DNA of 64,000 bases, from the NCBI RefSeq assembly GCF_003710255.1, contig NZ_RHIB01000001.1:558001-622000 (forward strand). Direction: 5' to 3'. Positions 25,630 through 33,971 of the stretch are shown here, one piece after another. The notes beneath the pieces were generated by a model. It was not told where the DNA came from. It searched no databases and worked only from the letters and a program-made list of their open reading frames with translations. The stretch comes from Alteribacter keqinensis (GTDB lineage Bacteria; Bacillota; Bacilli; Bacillales; Salisediminibacteriaceae). Positions within the stretch are counted from its first letter, which is position 1, and each line of letters opens with the position of its first letter. The translations under genes and the position numbers were made by a program.

Positions 25630-25965
25630 ATGGATGTTAAAGTAACGAAAGAAGCCCAGGAAAAGATCCTGAGCATGACTGATAAAAAGAATAATAAACG
25701 TCTGATTATTGAAGTCGAACACGATACAGACGGGTGCGGGTGCATCGTAAGCGGAGTTGCCCGGCTTGTTCAGCATCAGGATGTTCCGGAAGGGTATGAT
25801 CGCTTAAATTCCGATTTTAATAATGTCGACTTTGTTATAGACCCAAAGATGAAAGTGTTCTTTGATACCCTGGTGACAGTTGATTTTTCCAACGGTAAGC
25901 TGCAATTGAAAAGCCCGAACCAGATGCTTAATCCCCGTTTAAAATTTATACCCCGGCCGCAGTGA
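25630..25965 (+). CDS. HesB/IscA-like iron-sulfur family protein (YqkB-like)
   Basis: 111 residues from ATG 25630, with GAGGTG 8-9 bp upstream. The fold of the HesB-like domain is suggested by VKVTKEAQEKIL, then IIEVEHDTDGCGCIVSGVARL and FVIDPKMKVFFDTLVTVDF. The CxC in DGCGC is present, but the full Cys triad of true IscA/SufA proteins is not, so a role in Fe-S assembly is uncertain. Its last 20 bp overlap the 3' end of the opposing uppP gene. Confidence 0.7.
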   Translation: MDVKVTKEAQEKILSMTDKKNNKRLIIEVEHDTDGCGCIVSGVARLVQHQDVPEGYDRLNSDFNNVDFVIDPKMKVFFDTLVTVDFSNGKLQLKSPNQMLNPRLKFIPRPQ

Positions 25966-26782
25966 CGGTTTCAGATCCATAAGTTATCCAGACGAATATC
26001 CCCAGAATAATACAATAAACAGCGAAGTAGGATAGCTTTGTATTTTGAACCATGCTGATCAGCCAGCGGATCCCGATAAGAGCAAATAGAAATGCGCTTA
26101 GGAATGCTATTGCCAGGCTGGCAGCACTTAATCCGGAGAAGGATGAAATGCTCGTCAATTTTAAAAGGGTAAGTCCGGAGATAATCGGTATCGACAGAAG
26201 GAAGGAGTACCTCAGTGCTTCTTCCTTTTTCAGTCCGAGCATCATAGCACCGACGAGTGTGCTTCCTGCTCTTGATATACCAGGTATTACCGCAATGGCC
26301 TGAGCCACACCGATCCAGCAGGCATCCCTGATTGTGATGTCCTCTTTTCCTTTTCGTTCCCTGAAGCCCCCGTGTTCAATAAAAATTAGAAAGATTCCGG
26401 TAATAATTAGAGCAACAGCAATAAGGGAGAAGTTTGTAATTCCGCTTCCCAGTGCACTTTCCAATAGTTTCCCTGCAATAAAAGTAATAAACGTTGAGAC
26501 AAGAAGGAGAAGGACAAAACGGAAATCGTTCTTACCTGTAGAAGATCCTTTCAGAACATAATTGGCAGCATTTGATAATAAAGAATGAAGTTCTTTCCTA
26601 AAATAAACAAAAACAGCTAATAAAGATGCGAAATGCAGCCATACTTCAAAGGTAAGTGTTGGATCGTGGTAGGAGATTCCGAGCATTTTTTCTGCTATTA
26701 ACAAATGAGCGGAACTGGAGATGGGGAGAAACTCGCTGATTCCCTGCACGAATCCAATTATGAGTGCTTCAAACCAATTCAT
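25946..26782 (-). CDS. uppP: Undecaprenyl-diphosphatase
   Basis: 278-residue integral membrane BacA/UppP protein. It dephosphorylates undecaprenyl pyrophosphate so the lipid carrier can be reused in wall synthesis, and it gives low-level bacitracin resistance. Active-site blocks are GISEFLPISSSAHLLI (with Glu and Ser-Ser-Ser-Ala-His) and VIPGISRAGSTL. About eight membrane helices are evident. Convergent, overlapping 3' end with the HesB-like gene. Confidence 0.95.
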   Translation of the reverse strand: MNWFEALIIGFVQGISEFLPISSSAHLLIAEKMLGISYHDPTLTFEVWLHFASLLAVFVYFRKELHSLLSNAANYVLKGSSTGKNDFRFVLLLLVSTFITFIAGKLLESALGSGITNFSLIAVALIITGIFLIFIEHGGFRERKGKEDITIRDACWIGVAQAIAVIPGISRAGSTLVGAMMLGLKKEEALRYSFLLSIPIISGLTLLKLTSISSFSGLSAASLAIAFLSAFLFALIGIRWLISMVQNTKLSYFAVYCIILGIFVWITYGSETVTAAGV

Positions 26783-26906
26783 GATAAATCTCCTTTCAGA
26801 TAAAAGGCTTGTCTTCTATCACTTATATTTTTAATCGGATGATTCTATGACAAAGGAGAAGGAAATATAGAACCTGGTGAAGAATAGTTGTAATTGGGTA
26901 TCAGGT

Positions 26907-26932
26907 GTTTATTGTTTGAACACCGAGGGTAT
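26907..26932 (+). promoter_or_regulatory. Sigma-B-type promoter upstream of sodA
   Basis: GTTTAT (26907) and GGGTAT (26927) are separated by 14 bp, an excellent match to the general-stress sigma-B consensus (GTTTaa, 12-14 bp, GGGtAt). The leader to the sodA start is about 130 nt and contains the palindrome ATGAGGCGCTGCCTCAT (27016-27032). Confidence 0.65.
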
Positions 26933-27074
26933 ATCTGGTAATGTAAAACGTAGAGCATGATAGGTGCTCTGCGATGTTGGAATGCCTGTCAGACGTGAGC
27001 ATTCATTCGGTTGAAATGAGGCGCTGCCTCATTCACATAAAAAGGATTACATACTACTAAGGAGGAGATTTTAG

Positions 27075-27683
27075 ATGGCTTTCACACTTCCAGAACTACC
27101 TTACACACACGACGCATTAACACCGCACATTGATGAGGAAACAATGCAGATTCACCACGGCAAACACCACAACACTTACGTAACGAAGCTAAACAGTGCA
27201 CTTGAAGGGCACAGTGATCTTCAAAGCAAAAGCTTGGAGGACCTTCTTACTGACCTGGAAGCATTACCGGAAGACATTCGCGGAGCAGTTCGCAACAATG
27301 GCGGTGGTCACTATAACCACACACTATTCTGGCAGATCATGAGCCCGAATGGCGGCGGTGCACCAACTGGTGAACTTGCTGATGCCATCAACAGTGCCTT
27401 CGGTAGCTTTGACAAATTCAAAGAAGATTTCAAAAACGCTGCTCTAACTCGTTTTGGTTCAGGCTGGGCATGGCTTGCTGTAAACAACGGTAACCTTGAA
27501 ATTACAAGCACACCTAACCAGGATACACCGATCATGGAAGGCAAGACAGGCATTCTTGGTGTAGACGTTTGGGAGCACGCTTACTACTTGAAGTATCAAA
27601 ACAAGCGTCCGGATTACGTTGATGCATTCTTTAACGTAATTAACTGGGATGAAGTTGCTAAGCGCTACGCTGAAGCAAAATAA
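27075..27683 (+). CDS. sodA: Superoxide dismutase [Mn]
   Basis: 202 residues. It disproportionates superoxide in the cytoplasm. Metal ligands are in [10 protein letters not shown] (first His), NHTLFW (second His) and [13 protein letters not shown] (Asp and His). Residues GGGAP near the active site and the Gln in NQDTPIM fit the manganese form. The ribosome site AAGGAGGAG precedes the ATG. It is monocistronic between a sigma-B-type promoter and a strong terminator. A manganese-type importer lies in the same window. Confidence 0.96.
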   Translation: MAFTLPELPYTHDALTPHIDEETMQIHHGKHHNTYVTKLNSALEGHSDLQSKSLEDLLTDLEALPEDIRGAVRNNGGGHYNHTLFWQIMSPNGGGAPTGELADAINSAFGSFDKFKEDFKNAALTRFGSGWAWLAVNNGNLEITSTPNQDTPIMEGKTGILGVDVWEHAYYLKYQNKRPDYVDAFFNVINWDEVAKRYAEAK

Positions 27684-27700
27684 AAAATTGTAAAATAGTC

Positions 27701-27737
27701 GAAAGGGGTCCGGTTTTCCGGACCCCTTTCTTTTTTT
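27701..27737 (+). terminator. Hairpin terminator after sodA
   Basis: A perfect 13-bp stem, GAAAGGGGTCCGG and CCGGACCCCTTTC, is followed by T7. Confidence 0.93.
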
Positions 27738-28037
27738 ATGATTGTGCAATGGAACTGTTTTGATTGGTTGTGCAAGTGGAGAGGAGCAGCATGGATGCAG
27801 GAGGGATAAGACAATGGATGAAGTTAGTGGTGAATTTCGGTGGAGTAATAGACACCATGACAACTGAAGCCATCTTTCTGCATTAAAATTAAATATCCCC
27901 CCTCTTATTATCCTGTATTGTCAACCAGCTCCCCTCTTTTTACATAATTGTTCGGGGGACAGACCCCGGTTTGGTCTGCATATCTGGGAATCGTTTTGGC
28001 ACACTAATTGACGTACCTACATAAGGAGAGTTCAGCC
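27738..28037. other. sodA-yqgE spacer
   Basis: A 31-codon open frame from ATG 27791 with GGAGAGGAG upstream has no recognisable similarity and is not called. GGGGACAGACCCC (27955-27967) is a variant of the palindromic motif at 14893 and 40836-40925. The yqgE ribosome site AAGGAGAG ends the stretch. Confidence 0.4.
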
Positions 28038-29294
28038 ATGAAACGATTCCTGCAGGCGCTTGCCGGTGATATAGAATTGAATAGAGATTTAGGGTTGCTC
28101 CTGTTAATTGGAGGCTTGTATTCCCTCGGAATTGCTTTATCCAATACATTTGTGAATGTATATTTGTGGAAGCAGTCGGGTGAGTATGTTGACATTGCGC
28201 TGTACAATCTTGCGGTTGTTATTTTCCAGCCATTGACCTTTATTCTGGCGGGGAGGTGGGCGAAGAAAATTGACAGGGTAATCGTATTGCGTCTGGGGGT
28301 TATTTTCCTCAGTGTTTTCTTTACAACTGTTCTGAGCATGGGAGAAAATGCCGGGAAGTATCTTCTCATCCTCGGTGCTTTACTCGGGATAGGGTATGGC
28401 TTTTACTGGCTGTCATTCAATGTTCTCACGTTTGAAATCACTGAGCCTGAGACCAGGGATTTCTTTAATGGTTTTCTCGGGATCCTTACGTCTTTTGCCG
28501 GGATGATTGGCCCGATTGGTGCAGGATTTATTATTACCCACATGCCCAGACTTACGGGCTACCGCGTTATTTTTGCGATTTCTCTCGGCCTGTTTCTCCT
28601 GGCAGTGGTATTGAGTTTTTTCCTGAACCGCCGTTCAGCAGAGGGGTCCTTTGAGATGAAAGACATCTGGAATTTGAGGAAAGAGGATGTGAACTGGAAA
28701 GCGATCTGTCATGCTCACTTTTTTCAGGGGCTTCGTGAAGGAACATTCATCTTTTTAATCGTAGTCTGGGTCTATGTAGCAACAGGCAGTGAGCTTGCAT
28801 TAGGAACCTACGGTCTCGTAGCTTCTGCTGTAGCGTTCATCTTTTATTACCTTGCCGGTAGGTTTATAAAACCCTTATATCGGAAAAAAGCTATTCTTAT
28901 TGGCGGAATCATGCTTTACGGCGCGATTTTTCTGATTATCTTTGATTTGAGCTTCACAAAACTGCTCATATACGGTGTTATCGTTTCCGTTGCATATCCG
29001 CTTTTGCTCGTTCCTTATATTTCTTTGACATATGATGTTATCGGGAGCGGATGGAATGCAGCAAAAATGAGAGTAGAATACATCGTTGTCCGGGAACTTT
29101 TTCTCAATTTCGGCAGAATCTCTTCCATTTTGCTTTTTATCGGTGCGGTTCTTCTTTTGGGAGATCAAAAAGGCATTCCGATCGTGCTCCTTATACTTGG
29201 GGCAGGGCACACCGTTATATACTGGGTCGTTAAGGGGATTAACCTTCCTCATACAGACGAAAAAGAGAACTTTACTGTGATGAAAAAACGTTAA
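28038..29294 (+). CDS. yqgE: MFS-family membrane protein YqgE
   Basis: 418 residues from ATG 28038 (AAGGAGAG upstream), with 11-12 membrane helices. It has the MFS half-repeat layout, including LAGRWAKKIDRVIVLRLGV after helix 2 and FFNGFLGILTSFAGMIGPIGAGFI. The Cys-poor, Phe-rich sequence and the location between sodA and pbpA match YqgE. Transport substrate is unknown. Confidence 0.85.
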   Translation: MKRFLQALAGDIELNRDLGLLLLIGGLYSLGIALSNTFVNVYLWKQSGEYVDIALYNLAVVIFQPLTFILAGRWAKKIDRVIVLRLGVIFLSVFFTTVLSMGENAGKYLLILGALLGIGYGFYWLSFNVLTFEITEPETRDFFNGFLGILTSFAGMIGPIGAGFIITHMPRLTGYRVIFAISLGLFLLAVVLSFFLNRRSAEGSFEMKDIWNLRKEDVNWKAICHAHFFQGLREGTFIFLIVVWVYVATGSELALGTYGLVASAVAFIFYYLAGRFIKPLYRKKAILIGGIMLYGAIFLIIFDLSFTKLLIYGVIVSVAYPLLLVPYISLTYDVIGSGWNAAKMRVEYIVVRELFLNFGRISSILLFIGAVLLLGDQKGIPIVLLILGAGHTVIYWVVKGINLPHTDEKENFTVMKKR

Positions 29295-29322
29295 AAATGA
29301 CATTCAGGACTAAAGGTTGATG

Positions 29323-29350
29323 TTGAAAAAGAACACGAATATGCTATAAT
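29323..29350 (+). promoter_or_regulatory. Strong promoter of the 6S-like RNA
   Basis: TTGAAA (29323) and TATAAT (29345) are spaced by 16 bp, with an extended -10 (TGCTATAAT). Predicted start is near 29357. Confidence 0.75.
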
Positions 29351-29356
29351 TAAGTT

Positions 29357-29560
29357 GAAATTTAACAGCGCCTGCGGTGTTGGTGAACTTCGAGCTTATT
29401 CGAACCGAACACCAATTCACACGGGAGCTTTACATTGGATGATGTACAGCACGCCTCTTAACTGAGGAAGCTGGAAATGATCCTGCGAGCACCCACCTGC
29501 TTAATCGCGGGTTCGTGATGTCTTTGAAGATAACCGCATTCGCGGGCAACCGTTTATTTA
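29357..29560 (+). ncRNA. ssrS: Probable 6S RNA (SsrS)
   Basis: A gene-free interval of about 200 nt between its own strong promoter and terminator. It folds as a long closed rod: the ends pair as GCG...GCGGT with ACCGC...CGC. The interior holds a 5' hairpin (GGTGTT to AACACC), an apical hairpin (GCCTCTTAACTGAGG), and a small hairpin on the 3' side of a central bubble (ACCTGC to GCGGGT). Size, rod shape and central bubble fit 6S RNA, which mimics an open promoter and binds sigma-A RNA polymerase. Identification is by shape and partial sequence resemblance only. Confidence 0.6.
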
Positions 29561-29571
29561 ACAAACAATGA

Positions 29572-29595
29572 GACACCTTTTGCAGGGTGTCTTCT
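29572..29595 (+). terminator. Terminator of the 6S-like RNA
   Basis: Arms GACACC and GGGTGTC enclose a TTTTGCA-type loop and are followed by TTCTCT. Confidence 0.7.
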
Positions 29596-29615
29596 CTGTA
29601 TTCTTTAAAAAAAGA

Positions 29616-29685
29616 TGATATAATCAGATAGACAAAAAGCGGTCGTGCCGCTTCCGGATAACTTGGCGGTTAAGCCAAGTTTTTC
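29616..29685 (+). promoter_or_regulatory. pbpA promoter and hairpin leader
   Basis: An extended -10 (TGATATAAT, TATAAT at 29619) is followed by two hairpins: AAGCGG...CCGCTT (29637-29653) and AACTTGGC...GCCAAGTT (29660-29681) with T5. The second has the form of an intrinsic terminator about 45 bp before the pbpA start, so it may attenuate pbpA transcription. Confidence 0.5.
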
Positions 29686-29728
29686 TTTGTGTGCAGGAGA
29701 CGTGATTACATATAGAAAGGATATTGCA

Positions 29729-31807
29729 ATGGGAGAACGAAGACATAAAGCGCATGTACCGGTAAGGTTAAATACCCTGTTTTTTGTAGTATTTATCTTA
29801 TTTTCAGCACTGATCCTGCGTCTTGGTATCGTACAGATTGTACAGGGGGAAGAGTACCAGGAGCAGCTTGAAAGAACGATTAATATCAGTTCGCCGATAG
29901 AAGCACCGAGAGGTCTCATGTATGACAGACACGGAAACGTGATTGTTGATAATGAGCTTCAGATGACGGTTACATATACCAACAGACGTACTCCAATGAA
30001 AGAAATGCTGGAAGTAGCAAGAGAACTTAACAGTTATATTACCGTTGAACAGGACCGGGTTAACGAGCGGGATATTAAGGATTTCTGGCTCATCTTGAAT
30101 CAGGAACAAAATGATGCTCTTGATCTTACAGAATATGATGAGCCATTCGATATTCTCCCATTGGAAGAGCAGCGAAGTCTCGGATTAAGTGAGGATGAGG
30201 CTTACCGTGAACGTCTTGACCGGATTACTGATGAACACCTTGAAATGATTACAGATGAGGGAATGGAAGTGTTCGGCATCTGGCGTGAATTTATAGCAGG
30301 ATATAACTTTCTTCCTCATAAAGTGCTCCAGGGAATTGAATATGAACAAGCCGCACGGATTATGGAGAACATGGAAGACCTCCCCGGCGTGGATATAATC
30401 AGAGACAGTAAAAGGAAATATCCATATGGTGAAACGCTCAGAGGAATTCTGGGGAATACCAATTCCATTCCAAGAGAACGGTTGGAGGAATTTATGGCAA
30501 ACGGGTATTCGAGAAATGAAGAGGTAGGAATAAGTTATCTTGAATCCCAGTACGAAAATGTTCTCCGTGGACGCAACGGATCTCTTGATAACCACATGAA
30601 CAGACAAGGAGAATTTTTAAGAAATCCTGATGTTAACATGGGCAGCAGAGGGAATGACTTAATTTTGAGCATTGATATGGAGCTTCAGCTGAGAGTAGAG
30701 CAGGCGATTGAAGAAGAATTATCCGATTCAGCCCGCCACTTTTTGGATGAAGAAGATGCTTATGTCGTGATGATGGATCCCAATACCGGAGAAGTCCTCG
30801 CTCTTTCCGGGTATAAAGGAGACCATGGGATTGTTGGGAGCAGCTTTGCTGTTGGTTCTTCCATGAAAGGAGCCACCATCCTGATCGGGTATGAAACAGG
30901 AGTGTTAAACTACGGAGATCAGGTAAATGACAGGCCGATCGAACTGAGAGGAACACAGAATTTACGATCCCACCGTCCGTTGGGAAGAATCAATGACATC
31001 CAGGCTCTTGAAAGATCTTCCAATATTTACATGGCTGAGGTGGCTATGAGAATGATCAACTATAAACCGGGTGTATCAACCAGTTTCGGCCCTACTGCCA
31101 ATATTCACCGGACTTATGACATACTCAGGTATTATTACTCACAGTTCGGGCTCGGAGTAGAAACAGGAATCGACCTGCCGGGGGAATCCACAGGAATTAA
31201 TGGCGGGTATAGTGATCCCGGTAATCTGTTTTATTTTACATTCGGTCAGTTTGATACGTATACGCCTATGCAGCTGGCACAGCACGTATCAACTATTGCC
31301 AATGGCGGTTACCGTGTGGCACCGAGACTCGTCTCAGAGATCAGGGAGCCTGGAGAAAACAAACATGAACTGGGTCCCCTCGCAAGACAGAATGAGCCGA
31401 AAGTTCTTAACCGCATCGACATGTCCGATCAGGATATTCAGCGGATACATCAAGGCTTTTACCAGGTCATGCACGGAAGCCAGGGAACGGCGGCTTCTTA
31501 TTTCAGAAGTTTGGATTATGAGGTGGCTGGAAAAACAGGCACTGCCCAGGTATTTGTCGATGGTGAAGCTGCCAATAACCAGACACTGGTCGGCTTTGCA
31601 CCGTATGATGATCCGGAAGTCGCATTTGCGATTATTGTTCCTGGCGTATCCCGTGATCACGGGGGCGTGGCCAACCGCATTGGAGTTGAAATCATGGAAG
31701 CCTACTTTGATTTAAAAGAAGGACGCCCCACTGATGTTGAAGAATCAGAAATGCTGTTTGACGATGAAGACTTCGGCGCAGAAGAGTCAGAAGAAGACGA
31801 AGAATAA
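29729..31807 (+). CDS. pbpA: Class B penicillin-binding protein 2A (transpeptidase)
   Basis: 692 residues from ATG 29729 (AGAAAGGA upstream); longer upstream frames run through the leader hairpin. One N-terminal membrane anchor (about 15-37) is followed by the pedestal domain. The transpeptidase domain has SSMK (S-x-x-K nucleophile), SSN and KTGTA. The C-terminus is strongly acidic (EESEMLFDDEDF, then EESEEDEE). It cross-links peptidoglycan during sidewall elongation. The yqgE-pbpA order matches B. subtilis. Confidence 0.95.
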   Translation: MGERRHKAHVPVRLNTLFFVVFILFSALILRLGIVQIVQGEEYQEQLERTINISSPIEAPRGLMYDRHGNVIVDNELQMTVTYTNRRTPMKEMLEVARELNSYITVEQDRVNERDIKDFWLILNQEQNDALDLTEYDEPFDILPLEEQRSLGLSEDEAYRERLDRITDEHLEMITDEGMEVFGIWREFIAGYNFLPHKVLQGIEYEQAARIMENMEDLPGVDIIRDSKRKYPYGETLRGILGNTNSIPRERLEEFMANGYSRNEEVGISYLESQYENVLRGRNGSLDNHMNRQGEFLRNPDVNMGSRGNDLILSIDMELQLRVEQAIEEELSDSARHFLDEEDAYVVMMDPNTGEVLALSGYKGDHGIVGSSFAVGSSMKGATILIGYETGVLNYGDQVNDRPIELRGTQNLRSHRPLGRINDIQALERSSNIYMAEVAMRMINYKPGVSTSFGPTANIHRTYDILRYYYSQFGLGVETGIDLPGESTGINGGYSDPGNLFYFTFGQFDTYTPMQLAQHVSTIANGGYRVAPRLVSEIREPGENKHELGPLARQNEPKVLNRIDMSDQDIQRIHQGFYQVMHGSQGTAASYFRSLDYEVAGKTGTAQVFVDGEAANNQTLVGFAPYDDPEVAFAIIVPGVSRDHGGVANRIGVEIMEAYFDLKEGRPTDVEESEMLFDDEDFGAEESEEDEE

Positions 31808-31812
31808 AAAAG

Positions 31813-31845
31813 AAGCCGCCTCATAAAAATGAGGCGGCTTTTTGA
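31813..31845 (+). terminator. Hairpin terminator after pbpA
   Basis: A perfect 12-bp stem, AAGCCGCCTCAT and ATGAGGCGGCTT, is followed by T5. Confidence 0.93.
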
Positions 31846-31885
31846 GGTGAAAAATAGGCTGTGCAACCAGGCGCATCCTCCTTTA

Positions 31886-32085
31886 CAGTCAGGAGGCCAC
31901 TGAAAAAGTACAAAACAACTTTTTCAGTGGCTTTTATTTGAGTTGCAATGGCTCCATTCGGTTGCGCGCCTGTTACGAGTAATCCACTCTTAACAGGCTT
32001 TTAAAAAAAGCAACCGTTACGCTCATTGCTTAGAAGGCACTGGAAAAAGTTAAAGGCCGAACTTTTTCAGTGCCTTCAGTCAGGA
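31886..32085. mobile_element. Structured MITE-like element, copy A
   Basis: The element core is 31895-32076 (182 bp). It is bounded by perfect 9-bp direct repeats CAGTCAGGA (31886-31894 and 32077-32085), read as a target-site duplication. Its ends are inverted (CACTGAAAAAGT at both), and each end is itself a hairpin (left GCCACTGAAAAAGT to ACTTTTTCAGTGGC; right GGCACTGGAAAAAGTT to AACTTTTTCAGTGCC). The middle folds into nested stems: GCAATG with CATTGC, CGGTTGC with GCAACCG, and GCCTGTTA with TAACAGGC. No coding capacity. A second copy is at 45086-45265. The right duplication holds the stop codon of the neighbouring minus-strand gene. Confidence 0.75.
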
Positions 32086-32592
32086 AGTTAATTCTGAGAC
32101 AATAGAGGGAATGGTCATTGAACTATCAAATATAAATTCCCCTTGTCTCAGAGCCATTTCCAGATTATTGTTACTGATATAATCATTAAACTCGCTCCGG
32201 TCATCAATAATGCCGGTTCTTTCGAGAATTCCTGCAATGTCACCGAAAGTCATACCGGATGTGACCACAAGAGCGGTCTGATAAACCATATCCTGTCCCA
32301 CAGTATCTTCTTCATCAGCAGCTTCTTCGTTGCCTGCATCTGCTTTCAGCTCCTCGAGCTCCCTGACGCGTGCCTCAAGAGAGGCTTCGCTCTCCACCAG
32401 TTCATTATGCTCCTCCAGCGTTTTAATCACAAAGCCTGAAGACTCGAGTACTTCAAGAGCCTCCTCTTCAGTGACGTCTTCAAACGTTTCTGCTGTGGAT
32501 TCGTTGTCGCCAAAGTAAAAAGCGCCGGCGAAGACTGTAGTTGTAAGGAAGACTCCTGCTGCAGTTCCTCTTAACCCGTTTCTGCTTAACAT
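32080..32592 (-). CDS. Membrane-anchored MltG/YceG-like protein (YqzC-like)
   Basis: 170 residues. An N-terminal hydrophobic segment (8-27) is followed by a long acidic coiled-coil (about 38-95). The C-terminal 60 residues (YQTALVVTSGMTFGDIAGIL...SNNNLEMALRQGEFIF) resemble the LysM-like N-terminal subdomain of MltG-type proteins. The catalytic part is absent, so enzymatic activity is unlikely. It lies 16 bp after the YqzD-like gene. By position this is probably yqzC. Its stop codon falls inside the direct repeat of the mobile element. Confidence 0.6.
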   Translation of the reverse strand: MLSRNGLRGTAAGVFLTTTVFAGAFYFGDNESTAETFEDVTEEEALEVLESSGFVIKTLEEHNELVESEASLEARVRELEELKADAGNEEAADEEDTVGQDMVYQTALVVTSGMTFGDIAGILERTGIIDDRSEFNDYISNNNLEMALRQGEFIFDSSMTIPSIVSELTS

Positions 32593-32608
32593 TCTAGAAT
32601 CCTCCCTG

Positions 32609-32953
32609 TTACCTGTTATGAGCTAATAGCTCGTCGATATCTCCCTCAGAGCGGTTTGTTTTCTTTGAGATATCCTTTATATCGAAGCCTTCCTCATAAA
32701 GAGCAAGAACATCGTCCCGTGTTAGTTCGTTTGGAACACTACCTGTCTCAGCTGCAGAGGCTGCTTCGTTTCCAATGACAAATTCCTCTTCGATGGTTTT
32801 CATTTTCTTTTTTAACTGATACATCTCCTGCATCAGTGTAATTGAAAAGTTCTCCAGTTGTTTTTCCACGTCTTTTGCCGGGTCCTTACGGGTGAAAGAC
32901 AAGATGAATAAAATGGCGCTGACGCTAAACATGGTTATGACTAGCCCACTCAC
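32609..32953 (-). CDS. Small membrane-anchored protein with a C-terminal HTH-like segment (YqzD-like)
   Basis: 114 residues. A single membrane helix (3-20) is followed by a coiled-coil (about 27-65) and a short helical segment, LTRDDVLALYEEGFDIKDIS followed by KKTNRSEGDIDELL, that looks like a DNA-binding helix-turn-helix of the kind in small Bacillus coupling proteins. Upstream of the MltG-like gene in a two-gene operon. Function is unknown; the YqzD assignment rests mainly on position. Confidence 0.6.
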   Translation of the reverse strand: MSGLVITMFSVSAILFILSFTRKDPAKDVEKQLENFSITLMQEMYQLKKKMKTIEEEFVIGNEAASAAETGSVPNELTRDDVLALYEEGFDIKDISKKTNRSEGDIDELLAHNR

Positions 32954-33267
32954 ATAGTTTCCCCCTTAACACTTATGTACGTGTAATGTTATACCACATT
33001 TTCATTTTGCTTCCTAGAGTCTTTAGCCAGATTTGTCGAATAACTCTCGTTCATTAGTTGCGAATGGTCGCAATTTTTGGTGAAAAATGAAAAGAGAACG
33101 ATGTCTGAAGGAATGGGGTCTAAGTAAATACAACTTCAACAGGTTTTTTCATATGTGAGCCATGGGGGTGACAAACTATGACAATTTTGACTTCTTGTTG
33201 AGATTTCAAAGTCAGAGTAAGATGAAGATAGACAAGCTGGGAAACATCAATAGAAGGAGGCGGAGGC
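32954..33267. promoter_or_regulatory. Divergent promoter region with Spo0A-box-like site
   Basis: TTTGTCGAA (33032-33040) is identical to the B. subtilis 0A-box core and to the site in the promoter at 6113. A GTTCATT heptamer follows at 33050. Clear -35/-10 pairs were not found. The region serves the yqzD-like gene (minus) and the gene at 33268 (plus). Confidence 0.4.
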
Positions 33268-33867
33268 GTGTATACGAATCAGGTTACAGAGAGAGTCTCA
33301 TCCTGGAAAAAATCAAGCGTATTTACTGTAATGGACCGAGGTCAGGTGGCACTGTATGATGATCGTCAGTCCCTTTTACGGTTTAAAGAGGGAGAGACTG
33401 CAGACATTCAATGGAAATGGATACACCTGCCAATGAAAAGTCAAAACCGGACAATTAATAAATTGATTGTTTATAACCGTTCAGCAGAAAATGTGGATGT
33501 TAAGCTTTCTGTCAGGTATCAAATGGTAGAACGGAGTGCCGAAGTCGTTTATTACTCCCCGAGCCAGGAATCATTGATCGTACATGATCAGAACTCTTAT
33601 GCTCTATTTGGCGGGATCACAAGTCAGGGAACCCAATGTTCTTATTCCACATCACTTGTTAACCAGGAAGGAGCGACAGACATTGAGTATATGCAGATGC
33701 AGCCGATTGTCCAGTTCAGCCACGGGTGGGGGCTTGAATACAAACTTTCTCTGGAGCCGTATATGTCCGATTTTTTCTATGAGTGGGAAATGAAGCACGA
33801 AGATCTATTCTGGCTGGAAGAAGCACACAGTCAGTATCATACTCTGCTTCGTTCCTGTCAGCGTTGA
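33268..33867 (+). CDS. Hypothetical protein, not recognised
   Basis: 199 residues from GTG 33268, preceded by AGAAGGAGGCGG. The protein is soluble and beta-rich in appearance, with no signal peptide or membrane helix. Notable segments are WKWIHLPMKSQNRTINKLIV and YNRSAENVDVKLSVRYQMVE in the first half, and an aromatic C-terminal part (FFYEWEMKHEDLFWLEE). It lies between the yqzD-like gene and rpmG with no terminator before rpmG's own promoter. I recognise no family. Confidence 0.7.
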   Translation: MYTNQVTERVSSWKKSSVFTVMDRGQVALYDDRQSLLRFKEGETADIQWKWIHLPMKSQNRTINKLIVYNRSAENVDVKLSVRYQMVERSAEVVYYSPSQESLIVHDQNSYALFGGITSQGTQCSYSTSLVNQEGATDIEYMQMQPIVQFSHGWGLEYKLSLEPYMSDFFYEWEMKHEDLFWLEEAHSQYHTLLRSCQR

Positions 33868-33900
33868 CAAGGAAAAAACCTTTACATTTAACATTCCCTC

Positions 33901-33929
33901 TTGATTGTCTCCTCAGTTTTTGCTATATT
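33901..33929 (+). promoter_or_regulatory. rpmG promoter
   Basis: TTGATT (33901) and TATATT (33924) are spaced by 17 bp with a TGC extension before the -10. Confidence 0.7.
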
Positions 33930-33971
33930 TTAAAAGTATGAGTAAAGATTAGAGGTTTGGAGGGAGATATC

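Noticed and set aside
27791-27886. 31-codon open frame after sodA with a good ribosome site
   Set aside because: No recognisable domain, no conserved neighbour and an unremarkable sequence; not enough to call a gene.
29645-29728. Upstream start for pbpA
   Set aside because: The frame passes through the leader hairpin and adds residues absent from the family; AGAAAGGA precedes ATG 29729.
33185-33230. TTGACT and TAAGAT as a promoter for the 33268 gene
   Set aside because: The spacing is about 25 bp, too long for sigma-A.
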